Below are positions 53,880 through 61,927 of a DNA stretch of 64,000 bases, piece by piece. Origin of the DNA: Polyangiaceae bacterium (lineage in GTDB: Bacteria > Myxococcota_A > Polyangia > Polyangiales > Polyangiaceae); contig JAWKRG010000003.1 of NCBI GenBank assembly GCA_041389725.1, positions 62,001 through 126,000 of the forward strand. Reading direction: 5' to 3'. The position numbers were made by a program, and so were the translations under genes. The notes below the pieces were generated by a model. It was not told the origin of the DNA and made no database searches. It worked only from the letters and a program-made list of their open reading frames with translations. Every line of letters starts with the position of its first letter. The stretch's first letter is position 1.

Positions 53880-54524
53880 ATGCCCGCTGAGGAACGAACG
53901 CCAGCAGCGCCGCCTGCCGGTTCGACCCCGAAAGTTGGAGGCGGCGTATCACCCTCCGCGGCCCCACCAAGCGCGCAGCCCTCGAGCGCGGATGCGCGTG
54001 ATGCGACGCGACCGAGCGCGCAGCCCGCAGGGAGAAGTCCGGGTGAACGTGATGCGGCCGCGCGACTCGCTGCTCCGACCCTGGACGATTTGCTCGCGGC
54101 AGACCGAACCTTGCTGGAAGGGATCTATCGCGACGCCCCCCTCGGGCCGTCACCCCGCGGCGTGTTCTTGGGCAGCGTGCTCACGCGAGTGGACAGCGCG
54201 TTGGCGCGCAGCCGAGTTGGCGTCGCCATGGCCATCCCCTTCGAGCGAGTGCGCTTCGGCGTCGACTTCGACACGTGCCGCTGGTTCTTCCATCGCCAAG
54301 ATCTCCAGATCGGCCACTTCACCCATCGACGGCAGCGCTCGCAATGGCGCGACACGGAAGTGATCGCGCTGCACTACGATCCCTCGCGCTTGCCACGCTG
54401 GATCCGCGGCGCGCTGTACGACGAAGTCAAACCCCTGTCGGACCGCCTCTGTCTCGGCATCGGCGGGATCAATCGAGGTGCTGGCGCTGGCGACGTGTTC
54501 TTCTTCGCGCTGGCGAAGATCTAG
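53880..54524 (+). CDS. Hypothetical protein with Pro/Ala-rich N-terminus
   Basis: A 214-residue protein. The first 65 residues are a Pro/Ala/Ser-rich disordered segment, and the rest is a compact alpha/beta domain (about 66-214), with ADRTLLEGIYRDAPLGPSPRG, FERVRFGVDFDTCRWFF, and the ending DVFFFALAKI. No family was recognised. ATG 53880 is used; GTG 53862 is an alternative that adds LACGA. The end is echoed in frame directly after the stop. Confidence 0.6.
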   Translation: MPAEERTPAAPPAGSTPKVGGGVSPSAAPPSAQPSSADARDATRPSAQPAGRSPGERDAAARLAAPTLDDLLAADRTLLEGIYRDAPLGPSPRGVFLGSVLTRVDSALARSRVGVAMAIPFERVRFGVDFDTCRWFFHRQDLQIGHFTHRRQRSQWRDTEVIALHYDPSRLPRWIRGALYDEVKPLSDRLCLGIGGINRGAGAGDVFFFALAKI

Positions 54525-54632
54525 CGTAGTCGCGGTGCCAGCGACGACGGCGCGATCTTCTTCGCGCTCGCAAAGATGCAACGCGAGGGCTCGCGTGCCC
54601 TCGGTCCGTTGGCTCCACCTGGAGGCTCTCGC
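54480..54632 (+). repeat. In-frame echo of the hypothetical gene 3-prime end
   Basis: About 45 bases before the TAG and the 45 bases starting at about 54534 align over their whole length without gaps (GGTGC...CTTCTTCGCGCT...AAGAT). The second copy stays in the gene's reading frame and would encode GASDDGAIFFALAKM after GAGAGDVFFFALAKI. Readthrough of the TAG would give a tail of about 36 residues ending at a TGA near 54635. Confidence 0.7.
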
Positions 54633-54685
54633 TGAGGACTGTGGCGCGGCAACGGTAACGGCGCGGCGCAGGACGAAGGCTTCTT

Positions 54686-54835
54686 GGGTGGAGCTGGAGT
54701 GGACTTCCGTGATGGGAATTGGGGGCTTCTAGGGTGGAGTTGGAGTGGACTTCCGTGATGGGAATGGGGGCTTCTAGGGTGGAGCTGGAGTGGACTTCCG
54801 TGATGGGAATTGGGGGCTTCTAGGGTGGAGTTGGA
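54686..54835 (+). repeat. 46-bp tandem repeat, three full copies and a partial
   Basis: The unit begins GGGTGGAG(C/T)TGGAGTGGA and ends GGGGGCTTCTA. Copies start at 54686, 54732 and 54777, and a partial fourth at 54823. Copy 2 has one base fewer. Each copy holds a stop (TAG) in one frame, so this is not a coding repeat. Confidence 0.8.
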
Positions 54836-54875
54836 ACTGTGCTTCTGAAGGGAGGATGGTCGAGGTTTTGGCGGT

Positions 54876-54987
54876 GCGTTCACGCGCCGGCGACTTCGCG
54901 CATGCGTTCACGCGCGAGCGACTTCGCGCATGCGTTCACGCGCGAGCGACTTCGCGCATGCGTTCACGCGCGAGCGACTTCGCGCAT
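54876..54987 (+). repeat. 28-bp tandem repeat, four copies
   Basis: Unit GCGTTCACGCGCGAGCGACT plus TCGCGCAT. Copies start at 54876, 54904, 54932 and 54960; the last three are identical and the first has two changes. No spacers separate them, so this is not a CRISPR array. Confidence 0.85.
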
Positions 54988-55429
54988 GCGTTGCGGGCGC
55001 TGCCGTTGGTGGCACTTCGCGCGGCCGGCGCCCGAGTTGGCCCAGCGACGGATTCGTTCGCTGGCGAAGGTTGAGTTCGACCGCTGGCGCGTTCGTTCGC
55101 TGGCGCGCTGGCGAAGGTCAAGTTCGAGCGCGCGCGACTTCGTTCGCTGGCGAAGGTTGAGTTCGACCGCTGGCGCGTTCGTTCGCTGGCGAAGGTCGCG
55201 CGGCCGCAGGCGTTTGCCGGCTGGCGAGTGGGCCGCGGCGCATCGTTGGCGGCGGGCCTTTCATGGGGCCCGCCTCGCGGCGTTCGTCGCAGCGCTGTGG
55301 CGCGGTGGGGATCGGGCGCGCCGCCTGCGCAGGGCTGACGCCCGCTTCGCTCGAGGGAGGGACCTTGGGCGAGCGGCACCCCCGCATGCCTGGTCACATT
55401 CGTGCAATTCGCGTGCACAGAACCCGCGC

Positions 55430-55612
55430 CGGCGCGGCGCGGACTTGATCACGGGAATCCGCGCTTGTGCGGCGCGGCCTTGATCACGGGAATCCGCGCT
55501 GACGCGGCGCGGACTTGATCACGCGCTGGCCCGCGCCGGCGCGGCGCGGACTTGATCACGCGCTGGCCCGCGCCGGCGCGGCGCGGACATGATCACGTGC
55601 TGGCCCTCGCCG
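55430..55612 (+). repeat. 35/37-bp tandem repeat centred on TTGATCACG
   Basis: Five copies containing GCGGACTTGATCACG, or a variant of it, start about 35, 35, 37 and 37 bases apart (TTGATC at 55445, 55480, 55515 and 55552; ATGATC at 55589). The TGATCA core is itself a palindrome, so this might be an array of binding sites. Confidence 0.75.
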
Positions 55613-55630
55613 CCACCAATGGCTGCGGAT

Positions 55631-55707
55631 TGGGCAGATTCGTGATCATTTCGGAGACATGCTCGAGCATGTCCGCGAAATGCTCACTGTGGTGAGCATT
55701 CTGCCCA
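55631..55707. other. Nested-stem structured element
   Basis: Outer arms TGGGCAGA (55631-55638) and TCTGCCCA (55700-55707) enclose two hairpins. The first (55649-55680) is a 32-bp near-palindrome whose core GACATGCTCGAGCATGTC is perfect. The second (55679-55700) has 9-bp arms AATGCTCAC/GTGAGCATT around TGTG. Both hairpins share ATGCTC/GAGCAT. It looks like a structured RNA or a multi-dyad DNA site. Confidence 0.6.
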
Positions 55708-55976
55708 CTTGCATGAATCGACGCCGCACACGCTGGGCACGCTTGCGTCGCCACCGCGGGTTACGCAACGCAAAGAGCAACCGCGCGGCGCCCTCGGCCG
55801 AAGCGTTGTCCCGCCCGAGGGGTGGGCGTCGCCAGTTTTGTACGCAACTGTCTTGCAGCGCTTGCCGAACACAGTGCCCACCCGCCCAGGGATTTCTTTG
55901 TGACTTGTCGGCGCCCTGGATCTGCTTGTGACTTGCCCCGCGCCCAGTGGACTCGCATCGTTTCTTGGGACTTGCC

Positions 55977-56597
55977 CTACTGCATCGCTCCCCGCTTCGC
56001 CCACTCGGCGTGCTGGCGCAGCTCGGGGTCCAGCTTGGGATGCCGCGCCAGGTACGCGTCGATGATCGCCATCACTGCTTCGGGATACGCGGTCTGCCAG
56101 TGGTTCAGACCGTGCAGTGCGCTGTCCTGACACGCCGCGCTGTCGATCCGCAAGATCGACTCCATGCAGCCGAGCAAGGCGCGATCGACTTCCGCGACGT
56201 CGGGGTCGTTGGGGTCACCCCAGGTTGGGAACACGTCCCAGAACATGTAGCAAATCGAGGCAAGGGGAGGCGGCAAACTCGGCGCGCCGCCGAACTGCTC
56301 ACGGAACAGGGTCACGATCGAGTCGATGGCGCGCTTGCGCGCAGGCCAAGGCAGCTCATCCTCCAACAGACGTTCGGCCCAGCCGAGGTCGGGATCGATC
56401 ACCAGCCGCAGGCCCTGCGCGATCGACGCTTCGTCGAAGCCGCGCCAAACCGTTCGCGGTGAGCTGAAGGCGCGGGTCATGAAGTCGACGGCCTCGGCGC
56501 TCGGCATCGTCCGCCATGGTCCGGGATCCAGGGCACTCGACTCCTTCTTCACCGGCGCAGCGAAGATCGCCCGGCACCATGCTTCGAATCGCTCCAT
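55977..56597 (-). CDS. Hypothetical helical protein
   Basis: A 206-residue protein starting MERFEAWCRAIFAAP. It is mostly helical, with SICYMFWDVFPTWGDPNDPDV and LGLNHWQTAYPEAVMAIIDAYLARHPKLDPEL as its most regular parts. The sequence is of normal complexity in contrast to the adjacent repeats, so it is likely a real gene. No family was recognised. The next ~270 bp to the patatin gene hold only degenerate CTCGAGTCCCGCA-type repeats. Confidence 0.62.
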   Translation of the reverse strand: MERFEAWCRAIFAAPVKKESSALDPGPWRTMPSAEAVDFMTRAFSSPRTVWRGFDEASIAQGLRLVIDPDLGWAERLLEDELPWPARKRAIDSIVTLFREQFGGAPSLPPPLASICYMFWDVFPTWGDPNDPDVAEVDRALLGCMESILRIDSAACQDSALHGLNHWQTAYPEAVMAIIDAYLARHPKLDPELRQHAEWAKRGAMQ

Positions 56598-56868
56598 TGC
56601 GCGTCCTCGCCTTCGCCTCGACTCCCGACCTGCTCACAATCCCGAAACAAGTCGGGCTGCTCTGCAGTGTAGCGCACGAGTCTCGCAACAACTCGCAACG
56701 CTCGAGTCCCGCAGCCGCTCGGCGACGCCAGGGCTCACAACCCTCCGCTGTAGGGGGCTCGCAGCAAGTCGGAATACTCGAGTCCCGCAACCGCTGGGGA
56801 CGCCAACGCGCTCACGCTTCCGCCGACGGGCTGGGCCTCGTCGCACTTCGCAAAGCCCGCCGTGCTGC
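56598..56868. other. Non-coding stretch with degenerate repeats
   Basis: Between two minus-strand genes. A CTCGAGTCCCGCA(G/A)CCGCT unit appears twice (about 56701 and 56778), with weaker variants such as CGAGTCTCGCAACAACTCGCA. No gene was recognised. Confidence 0.5.
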
Positions 56869-57777
56869 TCACGCGTCCCGCAGCCACGCGGAGAGCTCCG
56901 CGGCGTAGCTTTCGCTCTCCGCTTCGCCCTGGGCGATCACCGCTTCCACGTGATCGCCCTCGGTGTAGTCCCAAGCGCTGACCTCGATGGGACGGCGTGG
57001 GCTGACGTAGAGGCGAGCCTTCCCTCGCGGCGCCGTCAACCCGGGTCGCGTGAGCAAGGGTCGCGTGAGCAGCACCAGGTTGCGGCGCACGCCGGGTGCG
57101 CCCTCGGCGACGAAGGCTGGAGCATTGTCGATCAGTCCACCGTCGACCAAACGCTCACCGTCGGCATGCCCCAGGGGCGTGAAGGGCGGCGTCGCTGACG
57201 ATGCCAGCACGCGTTCGGCGACTTGCTCGGGGCTCTCGCACTGGCGCAGGTCGTGCACGATTGGGCGAAAACCCACGCGAGGCGGCCAGCGGCGATGCAG
57301 ACGCTCGGGATGCAGCTTGCGTTCGAGGCGATAGATCCCAAGGGCCGTGAGCAGCGCCAGCGGCAAGGGAGCACGCGCAGGAATTCGCGTGGAAAGCGCA
57401 AGCACCGGGAACGGCTGCTCGCGCAAACGCTCGAGACCACCATCGCGCATGGCGTGGATCACCAGCGCGCGATAGATCGGGCCGTGGGGCGCGGGGTTTT
57501 CCCCGCGCAGCAAGCGCCGGGCGTCGAAGTTGCGGCGCAGACCTCGCCTCAGTTCGTGCCAGCGCACTTGGGTTTGTTCTTGGCGTCCCGAGAGCAGCAC
57601 CACCGCGACGAAGGCGCCCGCACTGCATGCTGCCATCGCAGCAACACGAGGCAATACTCGCTCGCGCCAGCGGTTCATCACACCGAGCTGGTAGAAGGCG
57701 CGGTTGCCGCCGCCGGCAAAGGTCAACCCCAAATCCCGCTGCGTCACCGAGGCAGCATCGCAAAGCCCGAAGCGCAC
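56869..57777 (-). CDS. Patatin-like phospholipase
   Basis: A 302-residue protein with patatin motifs: GGGNRAFY (oxyanion hole, close to the N-terminus), nucleophile ACSAGAF, and the catalytic Asp in VDGGLIDNA. It would hydrolyse lipid acyl esters. The GTG start at 57777 lies in a repeat shared with the next gene's end, so the GTG at 57747 (MTQRDLGLTF) is a good alternative. It is downstream of the aminotransferase on the same strand. Confidence 0.82.
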   Translation of the reverse strand: MRFGLCDAASVTQRDLGLTFAGGGNRAFYQLGVMNRWRERVLPRVAAMAACSAGAFVAVVLLSGRQEQTQVRWHELRRGLRRNFDARRLLRGENPAPHGPIYRALVIHAMRDGGLERLREQPFPVLALSTRIPARAPLPLALLTALGIYRLERKLHPERLHRRWPPRVGFRPIVHDLRQCESPEQVAERVLASSATPPFTPLGHADGERLVDGGLIDNAPAFVAEGAPGVRRNLVLLTRPLLTRPGLTAPRGKARLYVSPRRPIEVSAWDYTEGDHVEAVIAQGEAESESYAAELSAWLRDA

Positions 57778-57839
57778 TTCAACGTGCTCGAGTCAGTGCG
57801 TCACCGGCGCAGCATCGCAAAGCCCGAAGTGCACTTCAA
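57741..57839 (-). repeat. Direct repeat at the patatin start
   Basis: GCGTCACCG-x-x-GCAGCATCGCAAAGCCCGAAG-x-GCACTTCAA is found at 57741-57782 and 57798-57839. The first copy contains the annotated GTG start and first residues of the patatin gene; the second copy lies just downstream of the aminotransferase stop. The two copies are 57 bp apart and nearly identical. Confidence 0.75.
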
Positions 57840-57841
57840 AC

Positions 57842-59080
57842 TCAGTACGTCGCCACGCGCCGCTGCAGTCGCTCGAGCGCGCGCTCCAAGCTGGCGAGGT
57901 TCGGTCCAAAGGAAAAGCGCATGTGACGGTGAAAGCGGGAGGAGCGACCGAGCCGGCGCTGGCCGGGGTCCACGTCGAAGAACTTGCCGGGCACCGTGAT
58001 CACTTTTTCCGACAGCGCCATGCGGAAGAACTCGTCGCAACTCCGCAGCGGCTCGGGCAGCCCCGACAGATCGCCCCACACGTAGAAGGTGCCCTCGGGC
58101 TCCACGTCGAAGCGCACGCCCAGCTTTCGCAAGCCTTCCAACAGCCGGCGACGCTTCTCGCCGAAGGTGGCGTGAATCGCGGCGCCCTCCTGACGCGCGT
58201 GTTCGGCGGTGACCACTTGCACGGCCGCGCGCTGCAGCGGACGACTACCGCCACCATCCAAGAAAGAGCCCGCACTCGCGGCAGCCTCGATCACGCGTTT
58301 GGGTCCGACGATCCAAGTCGTGCGCCAGCCCGGGTAGCGCCAGTTCTTGGTCAGCCCGTCGAAGATCACCACTGGATCTTGGTCCACGTCTTCCACGAAC
58401 TCGGCGGCGCTGACGATGCTCGGCTGCTCCGTCCAGATGTAGTGACTGTAGAACTCGTCGCACAAGAGCGTGCAGTCCAGCTCGCGCGCGGTCTTGACCC
58501 AGGCGTCCAGATCGCCGCCACCAATCAGCTTGCCGGTTGGGTTGCAGGGATTCGACAGCAGCACGGCGCCCAAGCCGCGACCGAGGATCTCGCGTCGCAG
58601 CTCGTCGACGGTGAAGGTGTAGCCACGCTCCGGGTCGAGCAGCACGGGAATGGGGATGAAGCGCCGAAAGACGTCCAACAGCTCTTCGTAGGCCGTGTAG
58701 TCGGGCAGGAAGTGCCCCAAGTTCACCGTACCGATCGCCGCGCAGGTGCGCATGATCGACACGCGGCCGCCGCCAGCGATGGCCACGTTCTCGGCGCTGT
58801 ACTTGGAGCCCCGACCGCGTCGAAACAGGTCGTTGTAGAGCGATGCGACGGCTTCGCGCAGCTCCCAGATCCCGGCGACTGGCGCGTATTCCTGGTCCGC
58901 CTCGGCAATGTCGATGTGCGCCACGCGCGGCGGCGCGCCGGGGAGTTCACCGGCTTCGGGCATGCCCTGCCCCAGGTTGCTCCACTCGGGATCGTCCTGG
59001 CGGTAGCCCTGCTTGCTGGCTTCGGCCATCACGTAGATGACGCCGGTGCGGGGAACGGCGCGAAAGGCACTGGGCTGCAT
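57842..59080 (-). CDS. Class I/II aminotransferase
   Basis: A 412-residue fold-type I PLP enzyme. N-terminal NLGQGMPEAGELP, AGIWELREAVASLYNDLF (cofactor-binding loop), SNPCNPTGKL, and the lysine motif DGLTKNWRYPGWR. An aspartate-family or alanine-type substrate is plausible but not determined. ATG 59080 is used. It ends just upstream of the patatin gene. Confidence 0.88.
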   Translation of the reverse strand: MQPSAFRAVPRTGVIYVMAEASKQGYRQDDPEWSNLGQGMPEAGELPGAPPRVAHIDIAEADQEYAPVAGIWELREAVASLYNDLFRRGRGSKYSAENVAIAGGGRVSIMRTCAAIGTVNLGHFLPDYTAYEELLDVFRRFIPIPVLLDPERGYTFTVDELRREILGRGLGAVLLSNPCNPTGKLIGGGDLDAWVKTARELDCTLLCDEFYSHYIWTEQPSIVSAAEFVEDVDQDPVVIFDGLTKNWRYPGWRTTWIVGPKRVIEAAASAGSFLDGGGSRPLQRAAVQVVTAEHARQEGAAIHATFGEKRRRLLEGLRKLGVRFDVEPEGTFYVWGDLSGLPEPLRSCDEFFRMALSEKVITVPGKFFDVDPGQRRLGRSSRFHRHMRFSFGPNLASLERALERLQRRVATY

Positions 59081-59124
59081 GCTGCTCGGACGATAGCGAG
59101 CCTTGGCCCGCGCTGCGCGCTAAT

Positions 59125-59694
59125 TCAGCGCGGGGCCGGGAAAAGCACCCAGATCTCGTCGTCCACGTAACGACCGTCGGCGGTCTTGATGAAGCGATGA
59201 CGCGTTCCCTCGTGACGAAAACCGAGGCTCTCGTACAGCCGTCGAGCGCGCGCGTTGTCGGCGCGCACGTAGAGTTCGAGGCGTTCGAGCCCACAGAGCC
59301 GAGCGTGGTCGATCAGCGCCTGCATCAGCTGGCGACCGATGCCTTGGTGTTGATGGGCGGGATGGATCCCAACGGACAGCGTCGCGACGTGCCTCACTCG
59401 CTCAGGCGTGAACTGGTGTAGATCCGCGAGGCCCACGATGGCGGCCACGGGCTGCAAGAGTTCCGCTACCACGGAAGTCGTCGCCTCACCGGCCGAGAAC
59501 CCGCGGTAGAGGTCGTCGATGCGGCGTGACTCCTGCTCCACGTTGCGCAACTGGTCGGGCCCCACCACGATGCCCTCACCGGCCGCCACGATGGCGTGAT
59601 CCAGCGCGATGATCGCCGGCGCGTCTTTCACGGACGCCACCCGCAGCCGCGCAGGGATCCCCGCGCGCGTCCGGAATTCGATCACCTCGTCCAT
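59125..59694 (-). CDS. GNAT-family N-acetyltransferase
   Basis: A 189-residue protein starting MDEVIEFRTRAGIPAR. The acetyl-CoA-binding motif A is HPAHQHQGIGRQLMQAL, and motif B is DNARARRLYESLGFRHEGTR. The substrate is unknown. It is divergent from the AdoMet decarboxylase gene. Confidence 0.85.
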   Translation of the reverse strand: MDEVIEFRTRAGIPARLRVASVKDAPAIIALDHAIVAAGEGIVVGPDQLRNVEQESRRIDDLYRGFSAGEATTSVVAELLQPVAAIVGLADLHQFTPERVRHVATLSVGIHPAHQHQGIGRQLMQALIDHARLCGLERLELYVRADNARARRLYESLGFRHEGTRHRFIKTADGRYVDDEIWVLFPAPR

Positions 59695-59736
59695 GGCGCC
59701 CGCCGGGGACTCTCGCACGAGGACGAAGCTCGCGCT

Positions 59737-60183
59737 ATGGTGGCTCTTCCCGTGAAAACCCTGGGCCGCCATCTGATCGCCGAGTTCTACGACTGCGACG
59801 GCAACGTGATCGACGACGTCGACGCCGTGCGCGAGATTTTGCTCGCCACGGCGGAAGCGGTGCGGGCCACGGTGGTGGGAGAAGCCTTCCACCGCTTTGC
59901 GCCCCAAGGCGTCAGCGGCAGCTTGGTGATCGCCGAGAGTCACATGTCCCTACACACTTGGCCCGAGCAGGCCTACGTCGCGGTGGACATCTTCACCTGC
60001 GGCGAGCTCGATCCCAACGACGGCGTGGAGACGCTCGCGGCGCGCCTCGGCGCAGGGAGCTACCGAGTGCAAGAGATCCTGCGCGGGTTGCCCGAAGAGA
60101 TCGACGCCGCCCGACGTCTCATCCCGACCGACGTGCGCATCGTCACTCGCACTCGCATGGCCGAGCGCCGTCAGCGCGCCTGA
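59737..60183 (+). CDS. speH: S-adenosylmethionine decarboxylase proenzyme (SpeH type)
   Basis: A 148-residue proenzyme with the class 1B pattern. The self-cleavage site is AESHMSLHTWPE, with Ser68 becoming the pyruvoyl group, and the conserved Cys is in IFTCG. It makes decarboxylated AdoMet for spermidine or similar aminopropyl transfer. No aminopropyltransferase is adjacent. The asparaginyl-tRNA synthetase gene follows in the same direction. Confidence 0.93.
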   Translation: MVALPVKTLGRHLIAEFYDCDGNVIDDVDAVREILLATAEAVRATVVGEAFHRFAPQGVSGSLVIAESHMSLHTWPEQAYVAVDIFTCGELDPNDGVETLAARLGAGSYRVQEILRGLPEEIDAARRLIPTDVRIVTRTRMAERRQRA

Positions 60184-60250
60184 CGTCAGCGCTGTGCCGC
60201 AGACCGGAAGTTGTGTATCTTCCGTCCTCCCTCGACCTGAGGATCGCATC

Positions 60251-61654
60251 ATGGACAGTGTAGTTTCGATCAAACGCGCGCTCAGTGGAGACATCGCCGA
60301 AGGAACCGACGTGACGGTTCACGGCTGGGCACGAACGCGGCGTGATTCCAAAGCCGGCCTTTCCTTCATTCATCTTCACGACGGCTCGTGCTTCGCGCCG
60401 ATTCAGTTGGTGGTGCAGAACACCCTCGAGAACTACGAGCGCGATGTGCTGGCCATCACCAGCGGAGCTTCCCTGGAATGCAGTGGCACCCTCGTGCGCT
60501 CGCAGGGCAAGGGTCAGGCTTACGAGATCCAGGCGAAGCAAATCCGCGTCCTCGGCTTGGTCGACGATCCAGAGACCTATCCGATTCAGCCCAAGGCCCA
60601 CAGCATGGAGTTCTTGCGCGAGGTGGCGCACCTGCGACCACGCACCAACACCTTCGGCGCCGTGGCGCGGGTGCGACAGACGATCGCCCAGGCCATCCAC
60701 CGCTACTTCCACGAGCGCGAGTTCGTCTGGATCAACACGCCGATCATCACCGCCAACGACTGCGAGGGTGCGGGCGACATGTTCCGCGTCTCGACGCTGG
60801 ACTTGGCCAACCTGCCCCGCACGCCCGAGGGCAAGATCGACTTTTCCCGCGACTTCTTCGGCAAAGAAGCCTTCCTCACCGTCAGCGGGCAGCTCGCGGT
60901 GGAGGCGTACTGCTTGGCGCTGTCGAAAGTGTACACCTTCGGTCCCACCTTTCGCGCGGAGAACTCCAACACCGCGCGCCACCTCGCCGAATTCTGGATG
61001 GTGGAGCCGGAGATCGCCTTCGCGGATCTCACCGCTGATGCGGATTTGGCCGAGGATTTCCTGAAGTACGTCTTCCGTGCGGTGCTGCAGGAGCGCCCCG
61101 ACGACATGGCGTTCTTCGCCGAGCGCATCGAGAAGACCGCCGTGGAGCGCTTGGAGCGCTTCGTGGAACAGAGCTTTGCACGCGTCGACTACGGCGATGC
61201 GATCAAGATCCTGGAAAGCAGCAAGAAGAAGTTCGAGTTCCCGATCAAGTGGGGCGCCGACCTGCAGACGGAGCACGAGCGCTTCTTGGTGGAGCAGCAC
61301 TTCAAGCGCCCCGTGGTGGTGATGAACTACCCAGCGGAAATCAAGGCCTTCTACATGCGTCTGAACGACGACGAGAAGACCGTGGCCGCGATGGACGTGC
61401 TCGCTCCGGGCATCGGCGAGATCATCGGTGGCTCCCAGCGCGAAGAGCGCCTGGACGTGCTCGACCAACGCTTGGCCGCGTTCAATCTCGAGCCCTCGTC
61501 GTATTCTTGGTACCGAGATCTGCGGCGCTACGGCACGGTTCCCCACGCCGGCTTCGGCCTCGGACTCGAGCGCTTGGTGGTGTACGTGGCCGGCTTGGCC
61601 AACATCCGCGACGCCATCCCCTACCCGCGCACCCCCGGCAACGCCGCGTTCTGA
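60251..61654 (+). CDS. asnS: Asparaginyl-tRNA synthetase
   Basis: A 467-residue class IIb synthetase: N-terminal anticodon-binding OB fold (VTVHGWARTRRDSKAGLSFI), then motif 2 (FRAENSNTARHLAEFWMVEPE) and motif 3 (GFGLGLERLVVYV). The end IRDAIPYPRTPGNAAF is typical of AsnRS. The RDFFGKEAFLTVSGQLAVE segment supports AsnRS rather than AspRS. The start is ATG 60251. A hairpin follows the stop directly. Confidence 0.95.
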   Translation: MDSVVSIKRALSGDIAEGTDVTVHGWARTRRDSKAGLSFIHLHDGSCFAPIQLVVQNTLENYERDVLAITSGASLECSGTLVRSQGKGQAYEIQAKQIRVLGLVDDPETYPIQPKAHSMEFLREVAHLRPRTNTFGAVARVRQTIAQAIHRYFHEREFVWINTPIITANDCEGAGDMFRVSTLDLANLPRTPEGKIDFSRDFFGKEAFLTVSGQLAVEAYCLALSKVYTFGPTFRAENSNTARHLAEFWMVEPEIAFADLTADADLAEDFLKYVFRAVLQERPDDMAFFAERIEKTAVERLERFVEQSFARVDYGDAIKILESSKKKFEFPIKWGADLQTEHERFLVEQHFKRPVVVMNYPAEIKAFYMRLNDDEKTVAAMDVLAPGIGEIIGGSQREERLDVLDQRLAAFNLEPSSYSWYRDLRRYGTVPHAGFGLGLERLVVYVAGLANIRDAIPYPRTPGNAAF

Positions 61655-61680
61655 TCGAGACTTGGTTGGTTGGGTCTCGA
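61655..61680 (+). terminator. Hairpin directly after asnS
   Basis: TCGAGAC (61655-61661) and GTCTCGA (61674-61680) form a perfect 7-bp stem with a 12-nt loop right after the stop codon. It probably terminates or protects the asnS transcript, although no T-run follows. Confidence 0.5.
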
Positions 61681-61927
61681 CGCGCGGCGGCGCGACCGTC
61701 GCCTCCCGCACAGCCCGTCCGATTCGTGCGGGAGCGCTCGATGTGTCTTATTTCGAGGACGGATCTCGAGCCGAGTTGTAGACGGCGGTCCCCACCGGCG
61801 TAACCCGAAGGTCACGTCCGCCTTGGCTTGGGCGCCGCGCGTGGCAAGATTCGCGTGGATTTGCACGCTTGCTCGGCCGGGACGGGGCCCCCGCAGTTCG
61901 GCACGGAGCCTGCAGGGAGCTGCCGCC

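Larger units (their letters stand above)
54525..55976. other. Repeat-rich non-coding stretch
   Basis: About 1.45 kb with no convincing gene. It holds the echo of the upstream gene end, a 46-bp tandem repeat, a 28-bp tandem repeat, degenerate GCTGGCGAAGGT-type repeats (about 55060-55200), a 35/37-bp repeat and a nested-stem element. Open frames inside are low-complexity by-products of these repeats. Confidence 0.7.

Noticed and set aside
54876..54987. CRISPR array
   Set aside because: The repeats are directly adjacent with no unique spacers, and no cas genes are in the window.
54839..55483. 214-residue open frame across repeats
   Set aside because: The translation is made of repeated Arg/Ala segments (RASDFAHAFTRER) from the tandem arrays, so it is not a gene.
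60143..61711. 522-residue minus-strand open frame
   Set aside because: Antisense to asnS and SpeH, which are certain genes.
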